A stretch of 64,000 bases of DNA from Streptomyces phaeoluteigriseus (GTDB lineage Bacteria > Actinomycetota > Actinomycetes > Streptomycetales > Streptomycetaceae): NCBI RefSeq assembly GCF_001896135.2, contig NZ_MPOH02000016.1, positions 332,774 through 396,773 of the forward strand, read 5' to 3'. The translations under genes and the position numbers were made by a program. Numbering within the stretch: position 1 is the first letter of the stretch; each line of letters starts with the position of its first letter. Under the pieces are notes generated by a model. That model saw only the letters and a program-made list of their open reading frames with translations. It did no database searches and had not been told where the DNA came from. Shown here one piece after another: positions 55,528-64,000 of the stretch.

Positions 55528-56234
55528 CGACGGCTCAGGAAACCCGCACCGCCGAAGAGCTGAAGTCGCTCGCCGAGCAGGCGGGCCGCGACCTGGAGGA
55601 CGCCTCCGCGCTGGAGATCCTCCAGTGGGCCGTGGACACCTTCGGCAAGCAGTTCTGCGTGACCTCGTCCATGGAGGACGCGGTGGTGGCGCATCTGGCC
55701 TCCCGCGTGCTCAAGGGCGTGGACGTGGTCTTCCTCGACACCGGTTACCACTTCCCCGAGACCATCGGCACCCGGGACGCGGTCGAGGCCGTGATGGACG
55801 TCAACGTCATCACCCTCACCCCGCGGCGGACGGTCGCCGAGCAGGACGCCGAGTACGGCCCCCGGCTGCACGACCGCGACCCCGACCTGTGCTGCAAGCT
55901 CCGCAAGGTGCAGCCGCTGGAAGAGGGCCTCAAGGGCTACCGCGCCTGGGCGACCGGGCTGCGCCGCGACGAGTCCCCGACCCGGGCGAACACCCCGGTC
56001 GTCGGCTGGGACGAGAAGCGGCAGAAGGTCAAGGTCTCCCCGATCGCCCGCTGGAGCCAGGACGACGTGGACGCCTACGTCACCGAGCACGGCGTACTGA
56101 CCAACCCCCTGCTGATGGACGGCTACGCCTCCGTCGGCTGCGCCCCCTGCACCCGCCGGGTCCTGGAGGGCGAGGACGCGCGCGCCGGCCGCTGGGCGGG
56201 CCGCGCGAAGACCGAGTGCGGACTGCACGGCTGA
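55524..56234 (+). CDS. cysH: adenylyl-sulfate (APS) reductase
   Basis: Reduces APS to sulfite and AMP. 236 residues. The PP-loop-like N-terminal part has VTSSMEDAVVAHLA. The 4Fe4S cluster ligands Cys123-Cys124 (CCKLRKV) and Cys206/Cys209 (GCAPCTR) mark it as the APS-specific iron-sulfur type, not the PAPS type. The catalytic Cys is in the ECGLHG tail. ATG overlaps the zinc-ribbon stop. Confidence 0.95.
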   Translation: MTTAQETRTAEELKSLAEQAGRDLEDASALEILQWAVDTFGKQFCVTSSMEDAVVAHLASRVLKGVDVVFLDTGYHFPETIGTRDAVEAVMDVNVITLTPRRTVAEQDAEYGPRLHDRDPDLCCKLRKVQPLEEGLKGYRAWATGLRRDESPTRANTPVVGWDEKRQKVKVSPIARWSQDDVDAYVTEHGVLTNPLLMDGYASVGCAPCTRRVLEGEDARAGRWAGRAKTECGLHG

Positions 56235-56272
56235 CGCCCATGACCGCGCTTCCTACCGATTTGGAGAACCAC

Positions 56273-56809
56273 GTGACGACCGGAGCCACCGTCTGGCTCA
56301 CGGGTCTGCCGAGTGCCGGCAAGACCACCATCGCGTACGAGCTGGCCGCCCGGCTGCGCGAGGAGGGCCACCTCGTCGAGGTGCTCGACGGCGACGAGAT
56401 CCGCGAGTTCATCTCCGCGGGCCTCGGCTTCAGCCGTGAGGACCGGCACACCAACGTGCAGCGCATCGGTTTCCTCGCCGAACTGCTGGCCCGTAACGGC
56501 GTGAAGGCGCTCGTGCCGGTGATCGCGCCGTACGCCGACAGCCGTGACGCGGTGCGCAAGCGCCACGAGGAGAGTGCGACGGCGTACCTGGAGGTGCATG
56601 TGGCGACCCCCGTCGACGTGTGCAGCGAGCGGGACGTGAAGGGCCTGTACGCCAAGCAGGCCGCGGGCGAGCTGACCGGGCTCACCGGGGTCGACGACCC
56701 CTACGAGATCCCGGAGCGGCCCGATCTGCGGATCGAGTCCCAGAACCAGACCGTCAAGGAGTCCGCGGCGTCGCTGTACGCCCTGCTCAGCGAGAGGGGA
56801 CTGGTGTGA
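56273..56809 (+). CDS. cysC: adenylyl-sulfate kinase
   Basis: Phosphorylates APS to PAPS for sulfotransferases. 178 residues from GTG 56273, which has GGAGA upstream. An ATG at 56240 adds 11 residues and is less likely. P-loop GLPSAGKTT, DGDEIREF, FSREDRHTN and KGLYAKQAAGEL are the kinase landmarks. With an APS reductase in the same operon, PAPS is not needed for reduction, so this kinase serves sulfation. Confidence 0.93.
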   Translation: MTTGATVWLTGLPSAGKTTIAYELAARLREEGHLVEVLDGDEIREFISAGLGFSREDRHTNVQRIGFLAELLARNGVKALVPVIAPYADSRDAVRKRHEESATAYLEVHVATPVDVCSERDVKGLYAKQAAGELTGLTGVDDPYEIPERPDLRIESQNQTVKESAASLYALLSERGLV

Positions 56810-57741
56810 CGACCGTCGCACGGACCGAGGAGGGCACGGACTCCCCGTACGCCCTCAGCCACCTGGACTCCCTGGAGTCGGAGGCGGTGCACATCTTCCG
56901 CGAGGTGGCGGGCGAGTTCGAGAACCCGGTGATCCTGTTCTCCGGCGGCAAGGACTCCATCGTCATGCTGCATCTGGCGCTGAAGGCGTTCGCGCCGGCG
57001 TCGGTGCCGTTCTCGCTGCTGCACGTGGACACGGGGCACAACTTCCCCGAGGTCCTCGAGTACCGCGACCGTACGGTGGCCGAGCACGGGCTGCGGCTGC
57101 ATGTCGCCTCCGTGCAGGACTACATCGACCGGGGCCTGCTGAAGGAGCGTCCGGACGGGACCCGCAACCCGCTCCAGACGCTGCCGCTGACGGAGAAGAT
57201 CCAGGCGGAGCGGTTCGACGCGGTGTTCGGCGGCGGCCGGCGCGACGAGGAGAAGGCCCGCGCCAAGGAGCGCGTGTTCTCCCTGCGCGACGAGTTCTCC
57301 CAGTGGGACCCGCGTCGCCAGCGCCCCGAGCTGTGGAACCTGTACAACGGCCGGCACGCCCCCGGTGAGCACGTCCGCGTCTTCCCGCTGTCCAACTGGA
57401 CCGAGCTGGACGTGTGGCAGTACATCGCCCGCGAGGGCATCGAGCTGCCCGGGATCTACTTCGCGCACGAGCGCGAGGTGTTCCGGCGGGCCGGGATGTG
57501 GCTGACGCCCGGCGAGTGGGGCGGCCCCAAGGAGAACGAGACCGTCGAGAAGCGGCTCGTGCGCTACCGCACCGTCGGGGACATGTCCTGCACCGGCGCC
57601 GTCGACTCCGACGCGCTGACGCTGGAGCAGGTCATCGCCGAGATCGCCGCCTCCCGGCTCACCGAGCGCGGGGCCACCCGCGCCGACGACAAGATGTCCG
57701 AGGCCGCGATGGAAGACCGCAAGCGCGAGGGGTACTTCTAA
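56806..57741 (+). CDS. cysD: sulfate adenylyltransferase subunit 2
   Basis: Catalytic subunit of ATP sulfurylase, makes APS from ATP and sulfate. 311 residues from GTG 56806, overlapping the cysC stop by 4 bp. The PP-loop is LFSGGKDSIVML (about 44-55). FGGGRRDEEKARAKER and SNWTELDVWQYI are conserved, and the C-terminus ends KREGYF as usual. It pairs with CysN downstream. Confidence 0.96.
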   Translation: MTTVARTEEGTDSPYALSHLDSLESEAVHIFREVAGEFENPVILFSGGKDSIVMLHLALKAFAPASVPFSLLHVDTGHNFPEVLEYRDRTVAEHGLRLHVASVQDYIDRGLLKERPDGTRNPLQTLPLTEKIQAERFDAVFGGGRRDEEKARAKERVFSLRDEFSQWDPRRQRPELWNLYNGRHAPGEHVRVFPLSNWTELDVWQYIAREGIELPGIYFAHEREVFRRAGMWLTPGEWGGPKENETVEKRLVRYRTVGDMSCTGAVDSDALTLEQVIAEIAASRLTERGATRADDKMSEAAMEDRKREGYF

Positions 57742-57743
57742 GC

Positions 57744-59077
57744 ATGAGCACCGTCACGACCGAGGAACTCTCGGCCACCACCCTGCTGCGGTTCGCCACC
57801 GCCGGCTCCGTCGACGACGGCAAGTCCACGCTCGTCGGACGGCTGCTGCACGACTCCAAGTCGATCCTCACGGACCAGCTGGAGGCCGTGGAGCGGGCCT
57901 CGGCGAGCCGCGGCCAGGAGGGCCCCGACCTCGCGCTGCTCACGGACGGCCTGCGGGCCGAACGGGAGCAGGGCATCACGATCGACGTCGCCTACCGCTA
58001 CTTCGCCACGCCCCGGCGCCGGTTCATCCTCGCGGACACGCCCGGCCACGTGCAGTACACCCGCAACATGGTGACGGGTGCCTCCACGGCCGAGCTGACG
58101 GTGATCCTGGTCGACGCCCGTAACGGCGTGGTGGAACAGACGCGGCGGCACGCGGCGATCGCGGCGCTGCTGCGCGTCCCGCACGTCGTGCTCGCCGTCA
58201 ACAAGATGGACCTCGTGAAGTACGAGGAGACCGTCTTCGCGCGATCGCCGAGGAGTTCACGGCGTACGCGAGCGAGCTGGGCGTCCCCGAGGTCACCGCG
58301 ATCCCGATCTCGGCGCTCGCCGGGGACAACGTGGTGGATCCGTCGGCGAACATGGACTGGTACGGCGGGCCGACCTTCCTGGAACACCTGGAAACGGTTC
58401 CCGTGAGCCACGACCTGGCGCACTGCCACGCGCGGCTGCCCGTGCAGTACGTGATCCGGCCGCAGACCGCCGAGCACCCCGACTACCGCGGTTACGCGGG
58501 CCAGATCGCCGCCGGCACGTTCCGGGTCGGCGAGCAGGTCACGGTGCTGCCGTCCGGCCGCTCCACGAAGATCGCGGGCATCGACCTGCTCGGCACGCCG
58601 GTCGACGTGGCCTGGACGACACAGTCGGTGACCGTCCTGCTGGAGGACGACATCGACGTCTCGCGCGGCGACCTGATCGTGCCCAGCAAGGACGCCCCGC
58701 CGACCACGCAGGACGTCGAGGCGACCGTCTGCCATGTCGCCGACGCTCCGCTGACGGTCGGCCACCGGGTGCTGCTGCGGCACGGCACCCGCACGGTCAA
58801 GGCGATCGTCAAGGACATCCCGTCCCGTCTGACCCTCGACGACCTGTCCCTGCACCCGCATCCGGGACAGCTCGTGGCCAACGACATCGGCCGGGTGAAG
58901 ATCCGCGCCGCGGAGCCGCTGCCGGTGGACTCCTACGCCGACTCGCGCCGCACGGGCTCGTTCATCCTGATCGACCCGAGCGACGGCACCACGCTCACCG
59001 CGGGCATGGTCGGCGAGTCGTTCGCCTCCCCCGAGCCGGTCAAGGACCTGTCGGACGACGACGGGTGGGACTTCTGA
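57744..59077 (+). pseudogene. cysN: sulfate adenylyltransferase subunit 1 (GTPase), frameshifted
   Basis: GTPase subunit of ATP sulfurylase, about 444 residues. G1 AGSVDDGKST, G3 DTPGHVQYT and G4 NKMD are intact in the first frame. After KYEETVFA (about 58238-58242) the frame is lost. The continuation AIAEEFTAYASELGVPEVTA, PSANMDWYGGPTFLEHLE and the EF-Tu-like domains follow in the next frame to 59077. One missing base in TTCGCGCGATC explains it. CysN is needed for sulfate use and the rest is perfectly conserved, so an assembly error is by far the best explanation. Confidence 0.9.
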
Positions 59078-59078
59078 C

Positions 59079-59183
59079 ATGAACCCCACCGACTACTACT
59101 CCACGTTCGCGAAGGAGGGCGGCCGCGTCGGCAGCGGCGCCCTCGGCAGCGGGCAGGGCGGGGTGGCGCGATGTGTGCGCTGA
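59079..59183 (+). CDS. possible short ORF between cysN and the ssu-like genes
   Basis: 34 codons, MNPTDYYSTFAKEGGRVGSG to a C-terminal ARCVR, starting 2 bp after cysN. A Cys codon lies third from the end, as in cysteine-sensing leaders. An alternative overlapping ORF from ATG 59171 (MCALTYAHC...) also has two early Cys codons. The gap to the next gene (222 bp) is unusually long for this operon, which suggests an internal control point. Tentative. Confidence 0.3.
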   Translation: MNPTDYYSTFAKEGGRVGSGALGSGQGGVARCVR

Positions 59184-59299
59184 CGTACGCGCACTGCCTG
59201 CGCGCCCGCACCCCCCACCGCCGTAGACGAAAACCTGCCGACCTCCCGGCCACGACCTGAGAGACCGTGACCGCCGGGCCAACGAGAGGAACACCTCCC

Positions 59300-60412
59300 G
59301 TGCCTGCCACTCGCTCGACACTCCTTCGCCGCGGACTCGCCGCCGCCGCCGCACTTCCGCTTCTCACCCTCGCCGCCTGCGGTTACGGCTCCGAGGCCAA
59401 GGACGAACCGGCCGCCCAGAAGGTCGCCGCCGGGGCGGAGAAGATCGACGGTCTCGACTCCGTCAAGATCGGCTACTTCGGCAACCTGACCCACGGGACC
59501 GCCCTCGTCGGCGTGAACAAGGGCTACTTCCAGAAGGCCCTCGGCGCGACCAAGGCGTCGTACCAGGTCTTCAACGCCGGTCCGTCCGAGATCGAGGCGC
59601 TCAACTCCGGGTCGATCGACATCGGCTGGATCGGCCCCTCGCCGGCCATCAACGGCTACACCAAGTCCGCCGGCAAGAACCTGCGCATCGTGGGCGGTTC
59701 GGCGTCCGGCGGGGTGAAGCTGGTGGTGAACCCGGCCAAGATCAAGTCGCTGAAGGACGTCAAGGGCAAGAGGATCGCCACGCCTCAGCTCGGCAACACG
59801 CAGGACGTGGCGTTGCTGAACTGGATCTCCGAGCAGGGCTGGAAGGTCGACGCGGAGAGCGGCAAGGGCGATGTGTCGGTCATCCGCACCGACAACAAGG
59901 TCACCCCCGACGCCTACAAGTCCGGTTCCATCGACGGTGCCTGGGTGCCGGAGCCGACCGCGTCGAAGCTGGTGGCCGAGGGCGCCGAGGTGCTGCTGGA
60001 CGAGTCCGACCTGTGGCCCGACAAGAAGTTCGTGATCACGAACATCATCGTGTCGCAGAAGTTCCTCACGGAGCACCCGAAGGCGGTCGAGGCGGTGCTG
60101 AAGGCCTCCGTCGACATCAACAAGTACATCAACGCCAACCCGGACGAGGCGAAGGCGGCGGCGAACGCGCAGCTCAAGGTGGACTCCGGCAAGGAGCTGC
60201 CCGCGGAGGTCCTGGACCCGGCCTGGAAGTCCATCCAGTTCACCAATGACCCGCTCGCGGCCACGCTCGACACCGAGGCCGGACACGCGGTCAAGGCCGG
60301 TCTGCTGGAGGACCCGTTGCTGGACGGCATCTACGACCTCGCGCCCCTGAACAAGGTCCTTCAGGCCGCGGGCGAGCCGACCGTCGACGACGCCGGTCTC
60401 GGCGTCAAGTAA
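59300..60412 (+). CDS. aliphatic-sulfonate-type ABC transporter substrate-binding lipoprotein
   Basis: Captures a sulfur compound outside the membrane. 370 residues from GTG 59300 with GAGAGGA upstream. Signal with twin Arg and lipobox LAAC (Cys27). NMT1/SsuA-like fold: VKIGYFGNLTHGTALVG, SGSIDIGWIGPSPAING and ATPQLGNTQDVALLNW. Placed with CysHCDN it could bind sulfate, taurine or alkanesulfonates. No sulfonate monooxygenase is present, so an oxyanion such as sulfate or thiosulfate is plausible. Confidence 0.88.
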   Translation: MPATRSTLLRRGLAAAAALPLLTLAACGYGSEAKDEPAAQKVAAGAEKIDGLDSVKIGYFGNLTHGTALVGVNKGYFQKALGATKASYQVFNAGPSEIEALNSGSIDIGWIGPSPAINGYTKSAGKNLRIVGGSASGGVKLVVNPAKIKSLKDVKGKRIATPQLGNTQDVALLNWISEQGWKVDAESGKGDVSVIRTDNKVTPDAYKSGSIDGAWVPEPTASKLVAEGAEVLLDESDLWPDKKFVITNIIVSQKFLTEHPKAVEAVLKASVDINKYINANPDEAKAAANAQLKVDSGKELPAEVLDPAWKSIQFTNDPLAATLDTEAGHAVKAGLLEDPLLDGIYDLAPLNKVLQAAGEPTVDDAGLGVK

Positions 60413-60447
60413 CCCGCAACCACGAGAGTCCCCAGGAGGTGACGACC

Positions 60448-61236
60448 ATGGCAACCACCCTCGCCAAGGCCGCCGACGGCACCGAGTCGGTGGAGTACGC
60501 CGCGCGCATCGAGCATGTCTCGAAGTCGTTCGCCGGGCCCGCCGGGCAGCAGCTCGTCCTCGACGACATCACCCTCGATGTCGCGCCGGGCGAGTTCGTC
60601 ACCCTCCTGGGGGCCTCGGGGTGCGGCAAGTCGACGCTGCTGAACCTGGTGGCGGGGCTCGACGCCCCGACCGCCGGTCACATCGGCACCGACGGGCGAC
60701 CGGCCCTGATGTTCCAGGAGCACGCCCTGTTCCCGTGGCTGACCGCGGGCAAGAACATCGAACTCGCCCTGAAACTGGGGGGAGTTCCCAAGAACGACCG
60801 GCACGACCGGGCCGAGGAGCTGCTCGAGCTGGTCCGGCTGAAGGGATCGTACGGAAAGCGCGTGCATGAGCTTTCCGGCGGTATGCGGCAGCGGGTGGCG
60901 CTGGCCCGCGCTCTGGCGCAGGACGCCCGGCTGTTGCTGATGGACGAGCCGTTCGCGGCGCTCGACGCGATCACGCGGGACGTGCTGCACGACGAACTCA
61001 CCCGGATCTGGGCCGAGACGGGCCTGTCGGTGCTGTTCGTCACGCACAACGTGCGGGAGGCGGTACGGCTCGCGCAGCGCGTCGTCCTGCTGTCGTCCCG
61101 GCCGGGCCGGATAGCGCGCGAGTGGACGGTCGGCATTCCGCAGCCGCGTCGCATCGAGGACGCTCCGGTCGCCGAGCTGTCCCTGGAGATCACCGAAGTC
61201 CTGCGTGGGGAGATCCGCCGTCATGGCCAGCACTGA
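60448..61236 (+). CDS. ssuB: sulfonate/nitrate-type ABC transporter ATP-binding protein
   Basis: 262 residues from ATG 60448 (AGGAGG 8 bp upstream). Walker A GASGCGKST, signature LSGGMRQRVALARAL, Walker B LLLMDEPFAALD and switch His in FVTHNVREA. It is of the TauB/SsuB/NrtD group. Energises import through the adjacent permease. Confidence 0.92.
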   Translation: MATTLAKAADGTESVEYAARIEHVSKSFAGPAGQQLVLDDITLDVAPGEFVTLLGASGCGKSTLLNLVAGLDAPTAGHIGTDGRPALMFQEHALFPWLTAGKNIELALKLGGVPKNDRHDRAEELLELVRLKGSYGKRVHELSGGMRQRVALARALAQDARLLLMDEPFAALDAITRDVLHDELTRIWAETGLSVLFVTHNVREAVRLAQRVVLLSSRPGRIAREWTVGIPQPRRIEDAPVAELSLEITEVLRGEIRRHGQH

Positions 61237-62131
61237 GACCACCGACCCGACGGCGAAGGACCCCGTCCGCGACAGCGGCATCGCGGGGGTGGAGGCGGGC
61301 CTCGACGCCCTGGAGACCACGGCGACGGCCGGTACGTCCTTCCGGCAGACCTTCGTCAACAAGATCCTGCCCCCGATCGTCGCGATAGCGGTGGTCCTGG
61401 TGGTCTGGCAGGCGCTGATCACCTTCAAGATCGTCGACGACCCGGCGAAGCTGCCGTCGCCGTCCGACGTGGGCAACGAGTTCAAGGACGCGTGGCTGGA
61501 GGGCAAGCTCCTCGAGTACATCTGGACCAGCGTCTCGCGCGGTCTGCTGGGCTTCCTGCTGGCGCTCGCCATCGGTACGCCGCTCGGTCTGCTGGTCGCC
61601 CGGGTGAAGTTCGTGCGCGCGGCGATCGGCCCGATCCTGTCGGGTCTCCAGTCGCTGCCCTCGGTGGCGTGGGTGCCGCCGGCGGTGATCTGGCTGGGCC
61701 TGAACAACTCGATGATGTACGCGGTGATCCTGCTCGGTGCGGTCCCCTCGATCGCCAACGGCCTGGTCTCCGGCATCGACCAGGTGCCGCCGCTGTTCCT
61801 GCGGGCGGGCCGCACGATGGGCGCGACGGGGCTGAAGGGCGCCTGGCACATCGTGCTGCCGGCCTCGCTGCCCGGTTACCTGGGCGGTCTGAAGCAGGGC
61901 TGGGCCTTCTCCTGGCGGTCGCTGATGGCGGCGGAGATCATCGCCTCCTCCCCCGACCTGGGCGTCGGCCTGGGCGCGCTGCTGGAGAACGGCCGCAACG
62001 CCAGTTCCATGGCGATGGTGTTCGAGGCGATCGTCCTGATCCTGTTCGTCGGCATCGCCATCGACCTGCTGATCTTCAGCCCGCTGGAGCGGCGGGTGCT
62101 GCGCGGGCGCGGACTGCTGGTGAAGGGCTGA
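61223..62131 (+). CDS. ssuC: sulfonate-type ABC transporter permease
   Basis: 302 residues from ATG 61223, overlapping ssuB by 14 bp. Six membrane segments and the ABC permease coupling motif GRTMGATGLKGAWHIVLPASLPG (the EAA loop, about 195-217). A hydrophilic N-terminal stretch of about 50 residues is longer than usual. Completes the importer. Confidence 0.92.
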   Translation: MASTETTDPTAKDPVRDSGIAGVEAGLDALETTATAGTSFRQTFVNKILPPIVAIAVVLVVWQALITFKIVDDPAKLPSPSDVGNEFKDAWLEGKLLEYIWTSVSRGLLGFLLALAIGTPLGLLVARVKFVRAAIGPILSGLQSLPSVAWVPPAVIWLGLNNSMMYAVILLGAVPSIANGLVSGIDQVPPLFLRAGRTMGATGLKGAWHIVLPASLPGYLGGLKQGWAFSWRSLMAAEIIASSPDLGVGLGALLENGRNASSMAMVFEAIVLILFVGIAIDLLIFSPLERRVLRGRGLLVKG

Positions 62132-62136
62132 CCCCC

Positions 62137-62877
62137 ATGCGCCATCAGCCGGTTCTCCTCGTCATCGCCCACGGCAGCCGCGATCCGCGGCACGCGGCGA
62201 CCGTCCACGCCCTCGTGCGGCGGGTGCGGTCGCTGCGGCCCGGGCTGCGTGTGGAGACCGGTTTCCTCGACTTCAACATCCCGTCCGCACAGGGGGTGCT
62301 GGAGTCGCTGGCGGCGGAGGGCGTACGCGATGTGGTGGCGCTGCCGCTGCTGCTGACGCGTGCGTTCCACGCCAAGGCGGACATCCCGGCGGTCCTGCGG
62401 GACGCGCCGCGCCGGCTGCGGATCCGCCAGGCCGAGGTGCTCGGCCCCTCCCCGCTGCTGCTCTCCGCCCTCGAACGGCGGCTGTACGAGGCGGGGTTGA
62501 CGCCCGCCGACAAGTCCTCGACCGGGGTCGTGCTGGCCTCGGCGGGGTCCACGGACCCGGAGGCGATCGCGGTGATCGCAGACATCGCGCGGGAGTGGTG
62601 GCACACCGGTTGGTGCGCCGTGCGACCCGCGTTCGCCTCCGCGTCCCTTCCGCGCACCGAGGACGCGGTGCGCGAACTGCGCGAACTGGGTTGCTCGACG
62701 GTGGCGGTGGCCCCGTACGTCCTGGCCCCCGGCTTCCTCCCCGACCGCATCGCCCGGGGCGCGACGGAAGCGGACGTCCTGGCCGAGGTGCTGGGCCCGT
62801 CACCCGAGGTGGCCCGGGTACTGCTGGAACGGTACGACGCGGCACGCACGCCGATGCTGGCGGCGGTCGGAGCCTGA
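62137..62877 (+). CDS. sirohydrochlorin ferrochelatase-like (CbiX/SirB family)
   Basis: 246 residues, 5 bp after ssuC, so cotranscribed. Two class II chelatase halves: VIAHGSRDPRHAATVHALV with catalytic His (about 10-13) and the second half from VLASAGSTDPEA. Inserts Fe (or Co) into sirohydrochlorin. In this operon Fe insertion to give siroheme for the sulfite reductase is the sensible role. Confidence 0.88.
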   Translation: MRHQPVLLVIAHGSRDPRHAATVHALVRRVRSLRPGLRVETGFLDFNIPSAQGVLESLAAEGVRDVVALPLLLTRAFHAKADIPAVLRDAPRRLRIRQAEVLGPSPLLLSALERRLYEAGLTPADKSSTGVVLASAGSTDPEAIAVIADIAREWWHTGWCAVRPAFASASLPRTEDAVRELRELGCSTVAVAPYVLAPGFLPDRIARGATEADVLAEVLGPSPEVARVLLERYDAARTPMLAAVGA

Positions 62878-63170
62878 GGGACCGCCCGCGGGGCGGGACG
62901 GTGCCGAATCGCACACGCGGTTCCCGAATCCGGCACGCGGTGCCGACCGCACCCGCATGCAGCCCCACCCCGGCGGGGGGCGACCGGCGACACGGCCCGC
63001 CGCCCGACCTCACGCCGACGGACAGTCCACCCACCGGCCCACCGGCCCACCAGCCCACCGGGCGGACGGGTCTGACCGGAAGTCGGCGCGGAGGGGCGGG
63101 CGGGGTGTGGGCCGTTCCGGCGACGGTGGTTCCGCGAGGGATCCCGGCCAGGGCCCGACATGGAACCCCC
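62878..63170. other. convergent intergenic region
   Basis: 293 bp between the end of the sulfur operon and the MDMPI-like gene. It holds imperfect direct repeats (GCACACGCGGTTCCCGAATC and GGCACGCGGTGCCGA, about 62910-62950) and a CCCACCGGCCCACC run near 63030. No gene and no clear hairpin. Confidence 0.4.
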
Positions 63171-63772
63171 TCAGTGGTCCGCCTCGGCGACCGCGCCCTG
63201 CCGCGGGTCCCGTCCGCTCGCCGCCAACGCCCGTGCGAAGGTCGGCGCGTCGTCCGGCACCGGCACCGGATCGGCGAAGCCGTCGTACTGGCGGTAGAGG
63301 TCGCCGTGGCGTTCGACCACGTCGAGGACGAGGCGGGCGGCGCCCTCCGAGACGCGGAACCGCCGGCCGGTGGCGACGGCGACGTCCCAGCCGTGCACGG
63401 CCATCTCCTTGACGATCATGACGGCCAGTTCGTCGGCGGGCAGCGCGCCGCCGCCCAGGTCGACCTCGCCCTCCCAGACCGCCGGTCCGCCCAGGCCGCG
63501 ACCGCGCGGTCGAGCTGGGCGGCGTAGGCGTCGGCCCAGGAGGGGTCGGCGGTGAAGTCGCGGGCGACCAGTTCCTCGGGGAGCTGCTTGCGCCGGGCGC
63601 GGTGTTCCAGGCCGTGGGAGGTGTAGAGGACCCAGTGGTTGACCAGGGCGCGCACGTCCCAGTCGGGACAGTGGGTCGGTTCGTTCAGGCGGGCAGCCGG
63701 GACGCCGCGCGCGACGCGGGCGGCCTCGGCGGCACATTCGGACATGTACCGGTGCGTCTCGTCGTACTTCAT
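63171..63772 (-). pseudogene. TIGR03086/maleylpyruvate isomerase-like protein, frameshifted
   Basis: N-terminal half from ATG 63772: MKYDETHRYMSECAAEAARV, the CPDWDVRALVNHWVLYTSHG metal-binding helix and EELVARDFTADPSWADAYAA. The C-terminal half, AVWEGEVDLGGGALPADELA and MAVHGWDVAVATG, is in another frame and ends at 63171. One missing C at about 63485-63487 (ADPAVW read as ADRRSG) explains it. DinB-like metal-binding fold, possibly mycothiol-dependent. Confidence 0.8.
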
Positions 63773-63827
63773 GTCCCTCACGCTAGGGACGGGGGTGCGG
63801 GGTCCGCTTGAACAAACGCGACAGGGT

Positions 63828-64000
63828 TCAGGTCCGGGTCATCTCCACCAGCTTGACCACGGTGTTCCAGTTGCGGGTGGTCGCGATCAGCCCCTTGGTC
63901 AGGCGGGGCCGGGAGAGCTGTTCGGCGAGCTTGGAGCGGCCGAGGCCGTCGGGGGCGTACAGGTACAGGGCGCGGTCGCCGAGGCGGAACTCCTCGGGCT
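63828..64000 (-). CDS. DUF1697 protein, C-terminal end only
   Basis: Runs off the window. The visible 57 codons read PEEFRLGDRALYLYAPDGLG, RSKLAEQLSR and ATTRNWNTVVKLVEMTRT before the stop at 63828, the conserved end of DUF1697 proteins. Function unknown. Confidence 0.8.
   Translation of the reverse strand, partial: PEEFRLGDRALYLYAPDGLGRSKLAEQLSRPRLTKGLIATTRNWNTVVKLVEMTRT

Overview
The window is high-GC actinobacterial DNA, very probably a Streptomyces chromosome. Codon third positions are almost all G or C, GTG starts and GTGA/ATGA overlaps are common, and the markers fit: a mycothiol S-conjugate amidase, a Streptomyces-type histidine ammonia-lyase, a class E sortase-type LAXTG surface protein, and a sulfate-assimilation operon preceded by an actinobacterial RHVDL...C leader peptide. 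I saw no tRNA, rRNA, CRISPR array, insertion sequence or prophage.

Layout. 1-5.5 kb: the 3' end of a class III adenylate cyclase, a frameshifted membrane protein, an enoyl-CoA hydratase, a GAF-GGDEF diguanylate cyclase and hutH with what looks like a leaderless promoter. 5.6-11 kb: cell-envelope genes (lipoprotein, LADTG surface protein, lipoprotein L,D-transpeptidase, MacB-like ABC exporter). 11-19 kb: an MmyB-type regulator divergent from a zinc alcohol dehydrogenase, an S51 peptidase, a DUF3885 pair, a frameshifted beta-lactamase-family protein, DUF4291, msrA and a membrane-anchored helical protein. 19-28 kb: cystathionine gamma-synthase, an ECF sigma/small membrane protein pair, a MarR regulator, threonine dehydratase, a DrrAB-like exporter, greA, DUF4307 and mca. 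28-38 kb: a decayed TPR gene, a YyaL-type thioredoxin-domain protein, then a putative exopolysaccharide locus (DPM1-GtrA glycosyltransferase, processive family 2 glycosyltransferase, divergent family 39-like glycosyltransferase, secreted copper-radical oxidase) and a LacI regulator. 38-53 kb: accessory metabolism and regulators, gene remnants and several tandem-repeat arrays. 53-63 kb: the sulfur operon: leader peptide, sulfite reductase, zinc ribbon, cysH, cysC, cysD, cysN, ssuA-like, ssuB, ssuC, cbiX-like chelatase. The last genes are a frameshifted MDMPI-like protein and the end of a DUF1697 gene.

How the genes fit together. The sulfur operon can import a sulfur compound by SsuABC, activate sulfate by CysDN, reduce it by CysH and CysI, and insert iron or metal into sirohydrochlorin to supply the siroheme that CysI needs. 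Mca and MsrA serve the neighbouring thiol and redox biology. The 31-38 kb locus resembles in gene content the known Streptomyces pairing of a cellulose-synthase-like enzyme with a galactose-oxidase-like copper enzyme, but with a different set of glycosyltransferases.

Caution: seven genes of otherwise normal coding quality are each broken by one small indel. This is more than a healthy chromosome should carry in 64 kb, and sequencing or assembly errors are the simplest explanation, especially for cysN.
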